Assembly: GCA_029532415.1 (NCBI GenBank)
Contig: JAQOTA010000002.1
Coordinates: 310,001-374,000 of the forward strand
Length of the DNA stretch: 64,000 nucleotides
Direction: 5' to 3'
Source of the DNA: Marasmius tenuissimus
Taxonomy: Eukaryota > Basidiomycota > Agaricomycetes > Agaricales > Marasmiaceae
The notes beneath the pieces are model-generated. The model was not told the DNA's origin and ran no database searches. It worked only from the letters and a program-made list of their open reading frames with translations. Both the position numbers and the translations under genes were made by a program. This document shows positions 43,530-55,904 of the stretch, piece after piece (position 1 is the first letter of the stretch; each line of letters starts with the position of its first letter).

Positions 43530-46500
43530 CGACTCGGGTGCTGGAACTGGCGGATGTCGATGACTCTGGAGTCTCGGTTTGAATGACTAAAAAAATGTTG
43601 TCTTCAGTTGGAAAAACTCCTGGATGACCGAAATGCTTCACTTGCTGGTAGCTGTGGATGGAGATGGAAGGAGATGAAATTGCAAACGTGGGAACGTTAA
43701 GCGGGCCTCATGTTAGTTGCATGGCAGTCCAGACTCCGCCCGGCGTGAGACAGTTTGACTCAGAATGACGTCGATGGTCTCCTTTGTTACCTGGGATGCA
43801 GCGCCTACATGTACCAGCAATGGTCTTTGACCAAGTAATATCTGGTCGTGGCGGTCATCCAACTTGATAGGAGCGGTCTATCTAAGCTTCATTATTTCAA
43901 TACTTTAGGTTCAGTGCCAATTTTGGTATCGTTGGTAAATACAGAAATGGAGATACCGGGATCGTCTGGGTATCAAAGCTGACGACTTCAAGACAAGAAG
44001 GTTCAAAGGAAAGCAGAATCCAGCTGGCCCGCGCAATTTTGGGAAGCTCTTTAGACCAGAGAGGTAGTTATATAGTTTTCAGGTGCACGATAGAGCTTCG
44101 TAAACATCGATAAATAAGCAGGTCGATACAAGTGATTGGTCAAGTATCCGAGCTTGAGGTGACAGGTGAATGACTCTCGAACCGATGGTATCTAACGAGT
44201 GATCGTTTGATAACGGATAGTTGCCCCTTACGCGCATGGCCTCACGCCAGGCAAGGTCCTCTTCGCTTATTGACTTCGAAACAATGATGTCGACGGTACA
44301 GATAGATATCAGGTCATCTAGATTTAGTAACAGCCTATTTTATCCCTTCCGAATTCGAACTAGACCCCGTGATCAGAGATGAAGAAGACGACGGTGCCTA
44401 GGTAGGGGAAGCGATTGTGACACAGTTAGGTTGTATGGGAGACAATGACCGAAGATGCTTCGCATGGTCCTGATGATTCGTTCGAGGAATATGAGGCAAG
44501 AAACAATTGTAGGATGATGTCTCACCTATCGTGTAATAGAACAAGTGCCCCTTGAAAAGGCTCGTGAATCAGAATTCGAGGAAACCGGATAGGAAGTTCG
44601 ACTGTCGCCAATGGGAAAGAGTGTGCTTTGCCAAATGGAATAGTTCGAGGGCCGGTGATGAATACGTCTTGCTGTTTCGGGAGAAGATTGCCACTGACTG
44701 AGAATATGGATCGAATTGAGTGTGCAGGGAAGAACACATAATGAGATAGGCAGCTGGAAATGGTCGTCAAGAGTGAAAGCGTAGAATTCATAAACTCGCA
44801 GCCGCAGAAAGGAGCATAAGAAGATTATAAAGGAGCCAATGTCTTCAGTATCTATACGGAGATCGAGTTCGACGATCCCTGTAAAGGTAGAAAAAGGACG
44901 TGATAGTAATATGGTGAAATAGCGTGAGAAGCCGTTGGTGGTTCGAGTGATTCTGAACCCTCCGGGCGGTCGACCGAGGTCTCATCGGGTAGGTAGTAGC
45001 CCCCATAGTTATTTGTGACGCGCAAGGTTTTCAAAGCGGAATTGACCCGTAAGCTGACTTTCATGGTCTCCGCTCCTACATCAGTGTCTGTGTTTCGAAT
45101 GGTTTCGATTCCTGGATAGAGTGAGATGCAAGTGCTTGATATAGCTCGCTACGTGTGTCATTGAGACTGGCTGTTTGCATTTCTCTTGACCGTTACTACG
45201 ATTTGCGTTAACTTCGGCGCGTTCAAAGCTCTGAGGTCTGCAAAAGGGCAACCATGCAAACTAAGGAGCAGACTAACAAAGTCCACCGATTACAACGTTC
45301 GAGGACGCGACCGACCAGACTGGCAATCGGACCAGCTTGAGTGGTTAAAAACGTGATGGCGGTACAAGCGAAAGAAGAGGAGTGATGTGACCAAGTGTGA
45401 CAGTCTCTCCTTCTTCGCGACCATCGTGTCGATCGCGCGGCTGCCCTCCATTTCGTTCGTTCATTACCCAGATACTCTCTATCATCATTATTCTCTTGTT
45501 TGACGTACTCCAATGTTGTAAATTAACAGATAATTGGCGAGACGACGATCATCCTGGCAAAACTATTGGATGTCAAGGAGTGGACCCAAACCTGGGAGCC
45601 TTTCTAACGAAAGCATGGCCTCTGAAGGAAATAAACGAGGAGATTTATGAAACGTTAAGGACTATTATGTCGTTTCATCTTCTTCTGTTGAGCATTTTGA
45701 TAGCTTTCGGTGTCTTATTAACACCAGAGTCGAACAGGACTTCTTGGATCATCTTTGAAGGAACATATTGAACGTGTGTTTTCGTCAATTCTCGTACACA
45801 ATGTCCTTCTCAAAAACTCTCAAATCTATATTCTAGGACTTTGCGTATACTGGCCATGAAGGATACGTCTCCGAGACTATGCTGATGCAATCTTCGCCGA
45901 GAAGCCGTGCTGACAGAGGACAGACGAGATAAATGATAGATTGGGAGGGTCGAGGGAGAAGGTCGGTTTCCGAATAGTTACCCATGGCGTCGGATTGAGC
46001 TCACACCGCCATAGTGGATCTCTTACGGACGCGCAGAACAACCCAATCACTCACAAGTACCATACATTAACGGTTCCTCGCACTGTCGAGTTCACGAGTA
46101 CAACGCGATTCTCTGTTCTTTGTGCCTCATCTTGGCGAGCAAGTCTGTACAACGTCCCTGTACGAATCCAAGTGGTCTGCAGCACACGTTTTTGAACCAT
46201 TCTCGACCCCTCAACTCCTGGTCCCCATCTCGACCGTATTACACCATCCTAAAATCACCATTCTTGAAGCCTGCACGGCCGACCGGCCAACCGTACTTTC
46301 TGAGACTCTCGAGTAGGCCCTATATGCACGCTCATTTTCGACTTCATATCTCAGGACATCTCAGCTTGTTGCATGATCGGGTGCGCGCTCGCACTACCCA
46401 ATATTTCGGTGGCTTCTTGCCACGGGACACTATTCCCCGACCCTTTGAAGCGCGGATAGCAGCTTTACCAGGACCAAATTGACGCCATAAAGGACTGTCT

Positions 46501-46555
46501 CACGGTAGAGGTCCACCTTCTCGTGCACCCTCGACGTCCAGAGTCCCATATTTTC
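43530..46555. other. Intergenic, weak ORFs only
   Basis: About 3 kb. On minus, frames at 45064-44852 and 44791-44522 are followed by donor-like sites, and on plus a 124-codon frame at 45397-45771 ends in a hydrophobic stretch. None has a recognisable motif, and I could not join them into a phase-consistent gene. The first 100 nt may hold the true start of the MYND gene. Confidence 0.35.
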
Positions 46556-46559
46556 TCTC

Positions 46560-46800
46560 CATCCACGAACGAGCGCTTAAATCTTCGCTGTGCTCTCATT
46601 CTACGAGATACTGTCTCACCAGAAGGGTTCGAGGTGCTCATGGTGGACTAGACCTCCATCTTACTTTTGCAACGAAGAGCGCCGGGAATATCTTCGTCTT
46701 GGAGGAGATATTCTGTGATGCAGGAATGAGAGGCGTGGCTGTGCATACGAGAAGAAGGGACACCAGTGGTGGAAGATACGGTACATTCAGCGTTGGTACA
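46560..46800 (-). repeat. Copy of the dispersed CCGGCGCTCTTC module
   Basis: On the minus strand a block with GCACAGCCACG-like start and CCGGCGCTCTTCGTTGCAAAAG near 46692-46670 matches copies near 60070, 62650 and the arms. A flanking piece (GAACGAGCGCTTAAATCTTCG near 46567) also recurs near 60170 and 1890. No gene content. Confidence 0.6.
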
Positions 46801-47549
46801 CGATTCCTTTCAATATCTGAAGCTCTCCGGTCAATGCTGCAGGGCGGCCTCCCGTTACGGAGACGCAAGGCTTCGCTGGAAGCTCTTGGTCTCAGAGGTA
46901 TTGCTCGAAGTAGGGTCAGCCTTCGGTACGTACTCGACGTTCCTTCACTGTCGTTAGCACTCAAGTATTCTCTGCACCGCAGCTCGAAGAGGATAGGACA
47001 ACTTCATCCGACAGGGAATACACATCTGACAGTGACATTCCGCCCCTTCCATCGGCCGTTTGCCAAGTGCTTGGTCAAAACGAAATATCACGTGATCGTA
47101 CCACCCTCTGGAATAGCTTCAGCTTGCTACTGGCCTTCGGATGGTGGATACCCCGTACAAATACCTCTTCCTGCATAGCGCTAGCACGAGCGTCTCTCCG
47201 TCGTTTCGATGGGAACCAGGATAAATGGTAGGATAAGTTCCATACCCCCGTAGAATATGAGCTCAGTACTGCATCGTCTCTTGTACAGGCTTTGTAATCC
47301 GCGTCTATAGACAAGATCTTCATCTCACGCCTCCTGGACCTTGATATTCTGCCATCAAGCCGGGCGGCCGCCCCTACCCAACCCTACCCAAGCGCAAAGA
47401 CCGTTCTGAGCGCTCCTGTACCCAAGGAGGACATTTAGCCGTACAACCGTCACGCTGTTGAACGGTTGTGCGGGAAAACAACCCTTCATTTATAATACGA
47501 AGCTAGTAAGCTCCCTAATCCCCCATACTAACCTCAGCCACAATCCGCT
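46801..47549. other. Intergenic, P450 upstream region
   Basis: No gene supported. It contains a short CTACCCAACCCTACCCAAG run near 47376 and TTTATAATAC near 47489, a plausible core promoter for the P450 that follows. Confidence 0.4.
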
Positions 47550-49949
47550 ATGAATTTCGACCTACCAGCCACACCTTCCCTCTTTGTCAAAGTGACGTTG
47601 GCGACCCTTTCAGCGGTTCTTATTCCCTTTGCCGTGAAAAAAGCGGCAGTTTATTGGATCCTGAGACACCTTCCCGGGCCTCCGTTTCCAGGGTTCGTTA
47701 CTGGGAGCTTCCAAGAGGAACTCGACGATGTAGGTCTCGTTCCTTTTGTCTCACCGATTCAGCGTAGATCTCATCCCCGGACGTTTACTAGGAGAAAGCC
47801 ACTGTTATGTGCGACCGAGTGGAAAAGTATGGTCGTGTGTTCAAAACGTGGGGATGGTTTGGAGTAAGTGAACATTTTTCTTGGACTTCCAACGCTGACA
47901 CCGGCGTACTGATGTTTATTCCCCCCCCCCCCGTAGCAAATAGAGCTGACCGTAGCGGACGTGAAAGGCATCGGCCATATTCTAAAAAATGACGCGCGCA
48001 CATACCAGAAGCCAGACGAGATGGCGTATCTGCTGAAGCGTCTTACTGGTCTCGGTGCGTTATGAATAATGCTTTCAGAGTTGGTGAATAGAAAGGCTAA
48101 GGGCTTGGCTTTTATTCTACAGGGTTGTTCGTCGCGGAGGGAGACCAACATCGGAAGCAGGTGTGTATCCGAGTAAAGATTTCGATTTCGATTTTGACGT
48201 ATCGTTTATAACCTAAAACTAAAGCGAAGGGTCATGGTAAGCTTTTGTTCTCCTCAGTGCATTCGAGGATCTCTAACCCCCATGTCTGCCGTAGAGTCCA
48301 GCTTTTGGACCGGCAGAGGTTAGAGGTCTTACGGAGATTTTTCTAGAAAAGTCTATTCAGGTAAGTATTGTACAGTCCAAACCGATGATCGAGACCACTC
48401 AAACCACAGATTCAGCTCCGGGATATCTGGTTCACTCAGATTGAGAGTACCGGCGGGTCGCAGGAAGAAACAGACGTCCTTCACTGGTTGAACAGGATGA
48501 CCCTGGACGTGATCGGACAAGCTGGTTCGTCCTTCGTCGAAGTAGCGCAACTACGTCAGCATTTTAGCGCTTCATGTAGGCTTCAATTACCAGCTAGATG
48601 CCCTCGCGGGAAGCCACAACGAGCTTAGTAAGGCATTTTCTCAGGTCTTCGCTGAAGGAAACTTCATGACGCCTTCGGTCGCGTTGAAAATGATGTTTCC
48701 ATTTCTAAGACAACTCGTGAGCTCTCTTTCTTTCGACATTCATACGATACCTCTGACCTAGGAGTTGTTGTATGTAGCCCGAGACGGATAAAGTCTTCCG
48801 AGATGGTTTGTCCACCTCGACACGAATCGCGAAGAAGCTTTACCAGCGAGGAAAAGAGGTAGTAGAGAGAACCGGTGACTCCCCCGACCGAGACCTGTTC
48901 TCACTGTTAATCAAGTCAAATATGAGCCCGGCGGTCCCAGAGTCGCAAAGGATGACCGAAGAGGAAGTTTTAGCTCGTGTGTCTTTCATTCGTATTTATA
49001 CTCTCGGGTAATCCTCTGATTACTGCTTCAGAAGTCCCAACGTTCTTGGCTGCCGGGCATGAAACTACCAGGTAAGTCTTTCAGACAGATCCGACACATA
49101 TATCACACTGACGAACCCTATTGACCGATCAGCACCTCAACTACGCTCGCTTTCTATCTCCTTTGCACCCATCCGCAGGTTCAATCGAAGCTCCGGCAAG
49201 AACTCCTCTCCGTTCCTACCGATACGCCCTCTATGGACCAGCTTAACGGTTTACCTTACCTCGATGCTGTCGTACGAGAGACCTTCCGTCTCTTAGCCCC
49301 CGTTCAGACTACAGCTCGACAAGCAATGAAAGACGATGTCATCCCGTTGAGCGAGTCTTTTGTGGATTTGTGCGGACAAAGACACGATGCCCTTCGGTAC
49401 GCACTTTTCCCATTCTCCCTGAGCCTAGAATGGCGTTGACCCATCTATCTGGGTATCTCTAGCGTTAGAAAAGGACAAACTATCATCATCCCGATCGTAG
49501 CTATCAACAAAGACAAGAACCTGTGGGGAGAAGACGCAGAGGAGTTCAAGTACGGCAAATTTTCGCCCCCGCGCGTCCAGCATCCAAGCTAATTTTCAAC
49601 TCTTACCCCCCAGACCAGAACGCTGGGCTAAACTACCCGAAGCGGTGACCTCCATCCCCGGTGCTTGGGGAAATATGCTCACCTTCCTCGGAGGACCCCA
49701 TGCTTGCATCGGGTTAAGGTTTACAATCATCGAGTGCGTTTCCCGTCTCGAATGCAGGTTGATACTTGTGTTAATCCGTCTATTAGGACTAAAGCTATTC
49801 TTTTTACGCTCCTCCGGGCTTTTGAATTTGAGTTGGCGGTTCCCAAGGAAGACATTTTGATCAAGAGAGGGTTTGCGGTGCATCGTCCCGTAGTGAGAGG
49901 GAAAGAAGGCAACCAACTCCCATGCCTGATTAGGCCAGCGATGAATTGA
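47550..49949 (+). CDS. Cytochrome P450 monooxygenase, 14 exons
   Basis: Exons: 47550-47729, 47792-47863, 47937-48054, 48123-48160, 48225-48236, 48295-48360, 48416-48524, 48580-48716, 48778-48976, 49032-49071, 49133-49396, 49463-49549, 49614-49733, 49787-49949. All phases close at 534 aa. Exon 5 is a 12-nt microexon giving RRVM in the C-helix block RKQRRVMSPAFG. N-terminal membrane helix (about 11-36), hinge LPGPPFPG, I-helix AGHETT (318-323), ExxR as ETFR (373-376), PERW (442-445) and heme loop [10 protein letters not shown] with cysteine 472. All landmarks are intact, so an active ER-bound class II P450 is expected; substrate unknown. The exon 7 acceptor has two in-frame choices 6 nt apart. 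The intron before exon 3 ends in a run of 12 C. A decayed relative lies near 58.5 kb. Confidence 0.93.
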
Positions 49950-50158
49950 CCTAGGGTGTCTGAAGGGCGGAAGGCATGTCCAACATAATCCGTATCACTG
50001 AAAGCTTTGATGTATGTAGTGCGTTCCCCACGTACTCTTATCCTTTTCCATTTATAGACTGATATATACTCATTACCATCATCATGTCGACCGTCCGCTC
50101 GTGGGCAACGATGCTCCCGTTGGGGACTCTGGTTTACGAGATTGCTATATGAAACATC

Positions 50159-50256
50159 GCTCGCGTAGCTCAGTGGTAGAGCATTGTACTTATGGGTTAT
50201 CTTCTTCACCCACGCAGGATATGCAAGGGTCTCCGGTTCAATCCCGGGCGTGAGCA
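50159..50256 (+). tRNA. tRNA-Ile(UAU) with a 26-nt intron
   Basis: Acceptor stem GCTCGCG pairs with CGTGAGC (one G-T), D arm GCTC/GAGC, anticodon stem TTGTA/TGCAA, T arm TCCGG/CCGGG with loop TTCAATC, discriminator A. The anticodon is TAT at 50191-50193. A 26-nt intron (50195-50220) sits in the canonical place after position 37. The internal A and B promoter boxes are present (TAGCTCAGTGG and GGTTCAATCC). tRNA-Ile(UAU) commonly has an intron in eukaryotes. Oddity: position 37 reads G rather than the A expected next to a U36 anticodon. Confidence 0.88.
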
Positions 50257-50688
50257 ATTGATAGAACTCGACCTCGAACCGGTGTTACTTTTATATCCGC
50301 GTTGGCAGAACACCTCTCTCAACCACAACAGTAAGCGGCAATAGCCCCCCCTTTTGCTTTTTCTCGAAACGCACGTGTTTGGCTTCCTGCTTGTCTGCCA
50401 ACTTCTATTGATACAACCCATATGGCGCTTACCCTGGGGGACCAGTGACCAGCCCATAATAGTAAGAGAATCGTATTCTAATTCCGAAAGGAGTGCGGTC
50501 TTTCTACGAGTAGCCAGTGGTACACATGCGGTACTCACGTTAGCTTCTTACGGCGACCGAGAAATCCGAGGCAACAAAGTATAAGTATGCAGGCTTCCAA
50601 TTTAGAAATCCTCGGTCGTTCCCCTCTGGCTACACTTCTCCAGGCTTCTTAAGCTCGAGTCTCAGCGTTACAGGTATAGAGTAGCGCA
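50257..50688. other. Intergenic between tRNA and KP4-like gene
   Basis: 432 nt. Holds TATAAG near 50582, about 105 nt before the next ATG. Otherwise nothing seen. Confidence 0.45.
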
Positions 50689-51221
50689 ATGCATTATCAC
50701 CAACAGTCTCTCGTCCTGCTCTTCCTAGCCGTTGTATCCTCCGTTCTGTCTATACCCACGGGTTTGGCGATCACCAATACACCCCTCACCCCCACCAACG
50801 ACACCGGCACTGATGATTTCCTCGGAATAAATTGTGCAGGCAGCGGTCTCTGTAGCCTCATCTCAGATCGTCTCTCGCAAATATCCTCCCTACTCGACGG
50901 TGTACCCTCAGACCGGCAATATACCGACGGCTACAACATCGCCTGCCAGAACAACCTCTGTGCGTTCTACCAAAGCATGGGCTCTGGAGTAACGAGCTCC
51001 GGAGCAAGAGCAAACGAGTTAGTGAAAGGGCTGTTAAATTTTGGGTGTCAGGTTTGCGGGAGTAACCCTATTTTGGCTGGGTATGTTCCTACAGTAATCG
51101 ACGTTTCTAATCCGGAAACTGGCTCATGAGACTCACTGTTTGTAGAAACGACGTTTCGACGGGACAGTTAACTGTGAATTACGTATCGAAGCCGGCCTGT
51201 CAGGGCATCTGCTGGAACTGA
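50689..51221 (+). CDS. KP4-like secreted killer-toxin family protein
   Basis: Two exons, 50689-51080 and 51146-51221, with a 65-nt intron; 155 aa. A signal peptide covers roughly residues 1-21. The mature part has the cysteine spacing and short motifs of the KP4-like family (for example LGINCAGSG near its start), with the last cysteines supplied by the short second exon. KP4-like proteins are small disulfide-rich secreted proteins, first known from a viral killer system in smuts and found as nuclear gene families in many fungi; reported roles include inhibition of competing fungi and calcium-channel effects. Here the role is unknown. No break is seen. It stands alone between a tRNA and a NACHT gene. 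Confidence 0.8.
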
Positions 51222-52838
51222 GTGGTTGCTGATGGCGAAATAATTGCATCTCGGGGACTGGATACTGAGGCTCTCGGCAATGACACGCGTCTTGCTATAT
51301 CTAGTCGCCATGACAAGCTCACGTCTATGTACATACATAGTGATATATGGGTCACCAGTTTCAGGAATATGCAAGTATATGTGCGAGTTAACCATACCCT
51401 CCGGGCGAAGAGTATCTATAATCTGAGTATGGTCAGGCTGTGGTTACAGCGAGGCTACAACCACCTCACCATCATTGCCAGCGAAGTTGAACAGAAGCCC
51501 GAAATATCAAGGTGAGAACTCCCGGAGGACTCCTCCATCTCTCGTAGCAAATGTGCCACATGAATTGCTTTGTATGTCGACTCGAGGTCTTGAGGTACTG
51601 GCACACCCGGCCGGGAAATGCCGATTGCCGATCATCGGTCACTATATAACCAGGTTTTCTGCTGACGTAGCCTGTCAAGCAACCTGTCATTCACTTCCGT
51701 AGATTACTCCGACGAGTCGAACTTCGAGGCCTCTGTCCGCCATTCCTTCTGCCTTGATGCCAGTAGTTCTTCATTGCTCTTCAGCATCATTTTTGTACTT
51801 TCGTCCATTCGGTCTCACTGCGTCTCACATTCGGCTCTGGTTATCCTCGAACTCTTGTGGTTACACTGCACCGTTCATCTTCCTTTCCCGAAGCCCCGGT
51901 CCTATGCTCAATGTCCTCAAGTGGTATCAAATGAATTTGGTGGCCGTACCCAATTGAGCCTCTTATACATGTACAGCCTACAGCCCCATCGTGTCGCTCT
52001 AACTCCATAATCTGAACAAGCTTCTTGATGCGACTGCCTCCCACCGGCTGCTTCTGCATTCCTGCTGTCTCTAGCACTACTCACTGAAAAGCGGGAAGTA
52101 AACCGTATGTGATGAATGTATTGACGGGGCTTAGTGTAGGTCTCATGCCTCGCTAGATCATCGCAATTTTCTCCGGTGAGAATCTCTATTTGCTCGCAGC
52201 TCCTGCTCCTTTGACTTACTATACCGTGACCTGGGGTCCAGGTTATTCTCTGTCTTCCTTCCGACAAGAGAGTAGCGTATCTACAAGCTCTTTTTTCTGA
52301 ATCCCGGAACCGTCGCTCTGCTTTGCGGCTATGTCTTGTGGAATTGTAGTGACAGGAGAAATGGTCGGTGATTAGAAACATGGATCTATAACCATATAGC
52401 ATGTCTTTCCTGAGGATAAATGCCGGTTGACGAGCGCATCACAAGTGGCTAAAACGCAAGCGTCTAAATAACTGGACGTTCCCCCCTCCCAACGATGACT
52501 TATGGCTCGACCTAGTAGCAAGTCCCTTATCGCCGAGATTCCACTTTACCTAGTTTCATGCGTGTTCGTCAAACCAATCATACCGAATCACTTTGCCAAG
52601 TTGGAAGAACGCCGGCAAGAGTAGCAAGCGCTGAAGGGCTATGGCAGACCGCCGGGGAATCATATATCAGTCTCATGACAAAGACGATCCCGGTGCCTAG
52701 TATCGACCATATATTCTCGACAGTCCTGATGACCAACGTTACTTTTCGCTCCCATCCTTTGCATCCGATAACCTCTACCATATCACAGCTGCTCCTTCAT
52801 ATCACCTCCAGGCTAAAGACAACTCATTGAACACCGCT
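51222..52838. other. Intergenic, no gene supported
   Basis: About 1.6 kb with overlapping short frames on both strands and no motif. A TATATC lies near 52662. Nothing further seen. Confidence 0.4.
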
Positions 52839-55800
52839 ATGGGAGACGGAGCTGTCAATTATGGTCGTGATCAAATCAATATACACAATGGTATTATACA
52901 TGTTCATAACCACGACGATGATAGTGGTCAGTACACTTCCATACTCGTTCTCATTCAGGGTCGTATCAATAACTATTTCCCCAGGTATGACTATTCCTCC
53001 AGGTCTACAAGAGCTCCATTGTTTTATCCGCCGCATTGGTGCTACGCATGATGCTGGTGCACGCGACCCGCCCCCGCGATGCTACGACGGCACCCGCAAA
53101 TCCATCCAGAAGCGTCTACTCGATTGGACCCATAGATCCCTTTTTGAAGGCTCTCCATCGCAAATATGCTGGCTGTACGGCGCAGCAGGTGTCGGAAAGA
53201 CTGCTGTCGCCCAAACGATATGCGAGAAATGTGACCAAGAAGGCTCCCTCGCCGCCAGCTTCTTTTTCTCGCGTTCAGACCCCAGAAGAAACTCTTCCAC
53301 CTCTCTCTTTCTTCACATCGCATACCAACTATCACACAAGATCGACGATCTCCATGCACAGATTACCCACGCCTTTGCGAAAACCCCGTTCCTCGTTGAA
53401 TCCTCGCCCAAGACGCAATTCGCGAAACTCATCCTCAATCCTTGTCTCCGGCTGTCACAGAAATCCGGTTTTAGCTGGTCCAGACACCCCTCTCTTGTCG
53501 TCATTGAAGGGCTGGACGAATGCTCCAGCAAAAACTCCGAACCAGAAACTATTCTACAGATCATTCGTGACGGCATAGACGAAGGCCTTCCCCTTCGCTT
53601 TCTTGTCTGCAGCCGTCCTGAGCCCAGAATCAAAGAGTTCTTCGACACTTTGCTACCTAATTCAGAGAAACTATACCTGGAGAACAATCAGCATTCCAGA
53701 AAGGATATCACCAACTTCCTCCTTAAAAGATTCGCAGACATCCGCAAGGATCCCAAGTTTGCACATTTTGAGTTCGAATCGGACTGGCCAGGTCCGGATG
53801 TTGCCAAAGAGCTGGGGGAGAAGTCGTCCGGTCAGTTTCTCTATGCGGATGAAGTGATTCGTTTTATCACTCGCGAGTATTACAACCCAAAGGAACGGCT
53901 CGAGATCCTCCGTTGTGGCCAGTTGTTTCCTGAGCGTACTCGCAGTCAGGGTGACTTGGAAAGCGAAGAACATGCACCGTTCCAAAACTTGGATTCGCTA
54001 CGCTATGGGCATATCATGTCCAGTAACCAGGCTTCCGGCAAGGTTCTCGACATTTTAGGTGTTCTGTTGACATTACCCAAACTTTGTATGTCGTTCACTC
54101 TGCTGCTTACGCGTAATCATAATTGATGGTCATACAGTCTCTCAACGATCTCATTGGGTCAACAAATTCTCCTGCCCAAATACACTTGACATTCTACTCG
54201 GACGCCAAAAGGGATCCGTCATCGGGACGTTGCGCGGTCTTCATGCCGTCCTGGCCGTTGGCAAGCCAGAAAGCGCAATCAAGATTCAGCACGCCTCGTT
54301 CATCGACTTCTTGGTCAATGAAGCGCGGTCTGTAAAGTATTGGATCGATGAACAATATTACTCCCGAGCTACTGTAGGGTGGATCTTTGGATCGTTGATC
54401 GATCTATCTAAAAGGTCAGTCGAATGTATCTACACTTGAGAGGAACTGGGATTGACTGTGCCTTCGATTTGACAAATTCAGATATCCTTCGTTTTGGAAA
54501 CATTACGGCTGGTCCCAAATCATTACGAGGTTTCCACCAGAGCCTCTCATTGTCTCGGCCCTTGATTATCTGGACTTCGAAGGTCTTTATGCCTTTGCTT
54601 GGGAAACGGTTCCAGATTTATCCAGGGAAAAGCGGTGGTTCCAACTGTTTTATGCGTGTAAGAAGATCATCGGATGGCTTGAGGTGTGTATCGATGTGTA
54701 GATCGGTTGATCATGAGTTGCTGAAAATTTGATCCTTCCAGTCTGCTTCTCCGATCCGTAAAGAAGCAGTAGCACGGCTGAGAAACGCCGCTCTAGGCTT
54801 CCACTTGAGGATCGTATTCCCAGCGGATGGCACGAGTCCCCACAATTCATTGATCGAAGATATCCTCAACGCAGTTTCCCTTTGCATAGCATCTGACAAC
54901 GCCAATCTTCGTGGCTTTATTCAACTACACGCTCGAGGAAAACTACCGGGAGGAGCCGACTTAATTAAGCAACACTTCACGAACCTATCTATTGCTGAAC
55001 AAGAGCCACAGACTTGTGGCTGTCGGACTCGTCATGCTCGAATCTCACAGGACTCACATTCCCTATCCGAGTTTCGCCAGTGTTCTCGTTCCCCCCAAAG
55101 GTCTGGGCAAGAAATCGTATACTTTATATCATTTGCCGAATCCGCTACAAGAACATTGCAATTGACCTTGAGAACCCTCATCTCCTCAGTGGCGAGTGGA
55201 TCTCCAAAGAGTACTCGAACAGGACTTAGCGACTCGGAGATTCTCGAGCTACCGAACGTCCCGAATGAGCATTACGACGGTGGCACACTGGAACTCGAAC
55301 CTTGGACCACGTTAGTCCGCCTGATTCGGAGCAAAATGACGGAAACCGACCACATTCGAGCGGTACTACAGTGGTTAAAGGTACATCGCATTTATTTTTG
55401 CATTCTTGACCTTGTATCACAACGATTGAGAATCAGGAGTTCCCTCTTTGGTGTACTCGGGTGATTGAACCGGTACAGGAAGAGTTTGCGAAGCGTCTTC
55501 ATGGCGCGGCGCGGCGTTTCCCGGAGAGCCCGCTTGTACTTATGCCGGTATCATCTCCTATGGGTCTTCACAAGGCTGGCAGCAATATGTCCACGAGTAG
55601 CCAGGGAAGTACCGCCGTTGGCGAAGAGATGGATGATGAGGCCACTACCGTCACGTGGTCCGATACCGAGACGGATCCTATAAGCGTAAGCAGGCCAGAT
55701 GCTTCTCGAATAGTCTCGACTCATCTCTACCAGTTTGACGCAAAGCACGCAGAAGAAGACGAGATCAGCGAAGAAAAAGACCCAGAGGAGAGCCTCGAGG

Positions 55801-55904
55801 ATGATGCACAGCTTATTTGCCCTACATCTAAAAGATGCGGGCCCCAAATCGCGCTCTTGCTAGCGTTTATACTCATCGTCTGCTCGCTTGCTCTCCGACT
55901 GTGA
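52839..55904 (+). CDS. NACHT NTPase with C-terminal membrane anchor
   Basis: Six exons: 52839-52926, 52985-54085, 54138-54414, 54482-54683, 54742-55380, 55437-55904; introns 52-67 nt; 924 aa with all phases closing. Residues 1-30 are rich in Asn, Ile and His (NYGRDQINIHNGIIHVHNHD). The NACHT domain follows, with Walker A GAAGVGKT (95-102), Walker B LVVIEGLDE (200-208) and a sensor-like FLVCSRPEPRI. The remainder is helical without recognisable WD or ankyrin repeats. The last 22 residues form a hydrophobic helix (IALLLAFILIVCSLAL), so it may be tail-anchored. Fungal NACHT proteins act as NLR-like receptors in non-self recognition and programmed cell death; the trigger here is unknown. The N-terminal motif could be a short signalling amyloid. 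Confidence 0.9.
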
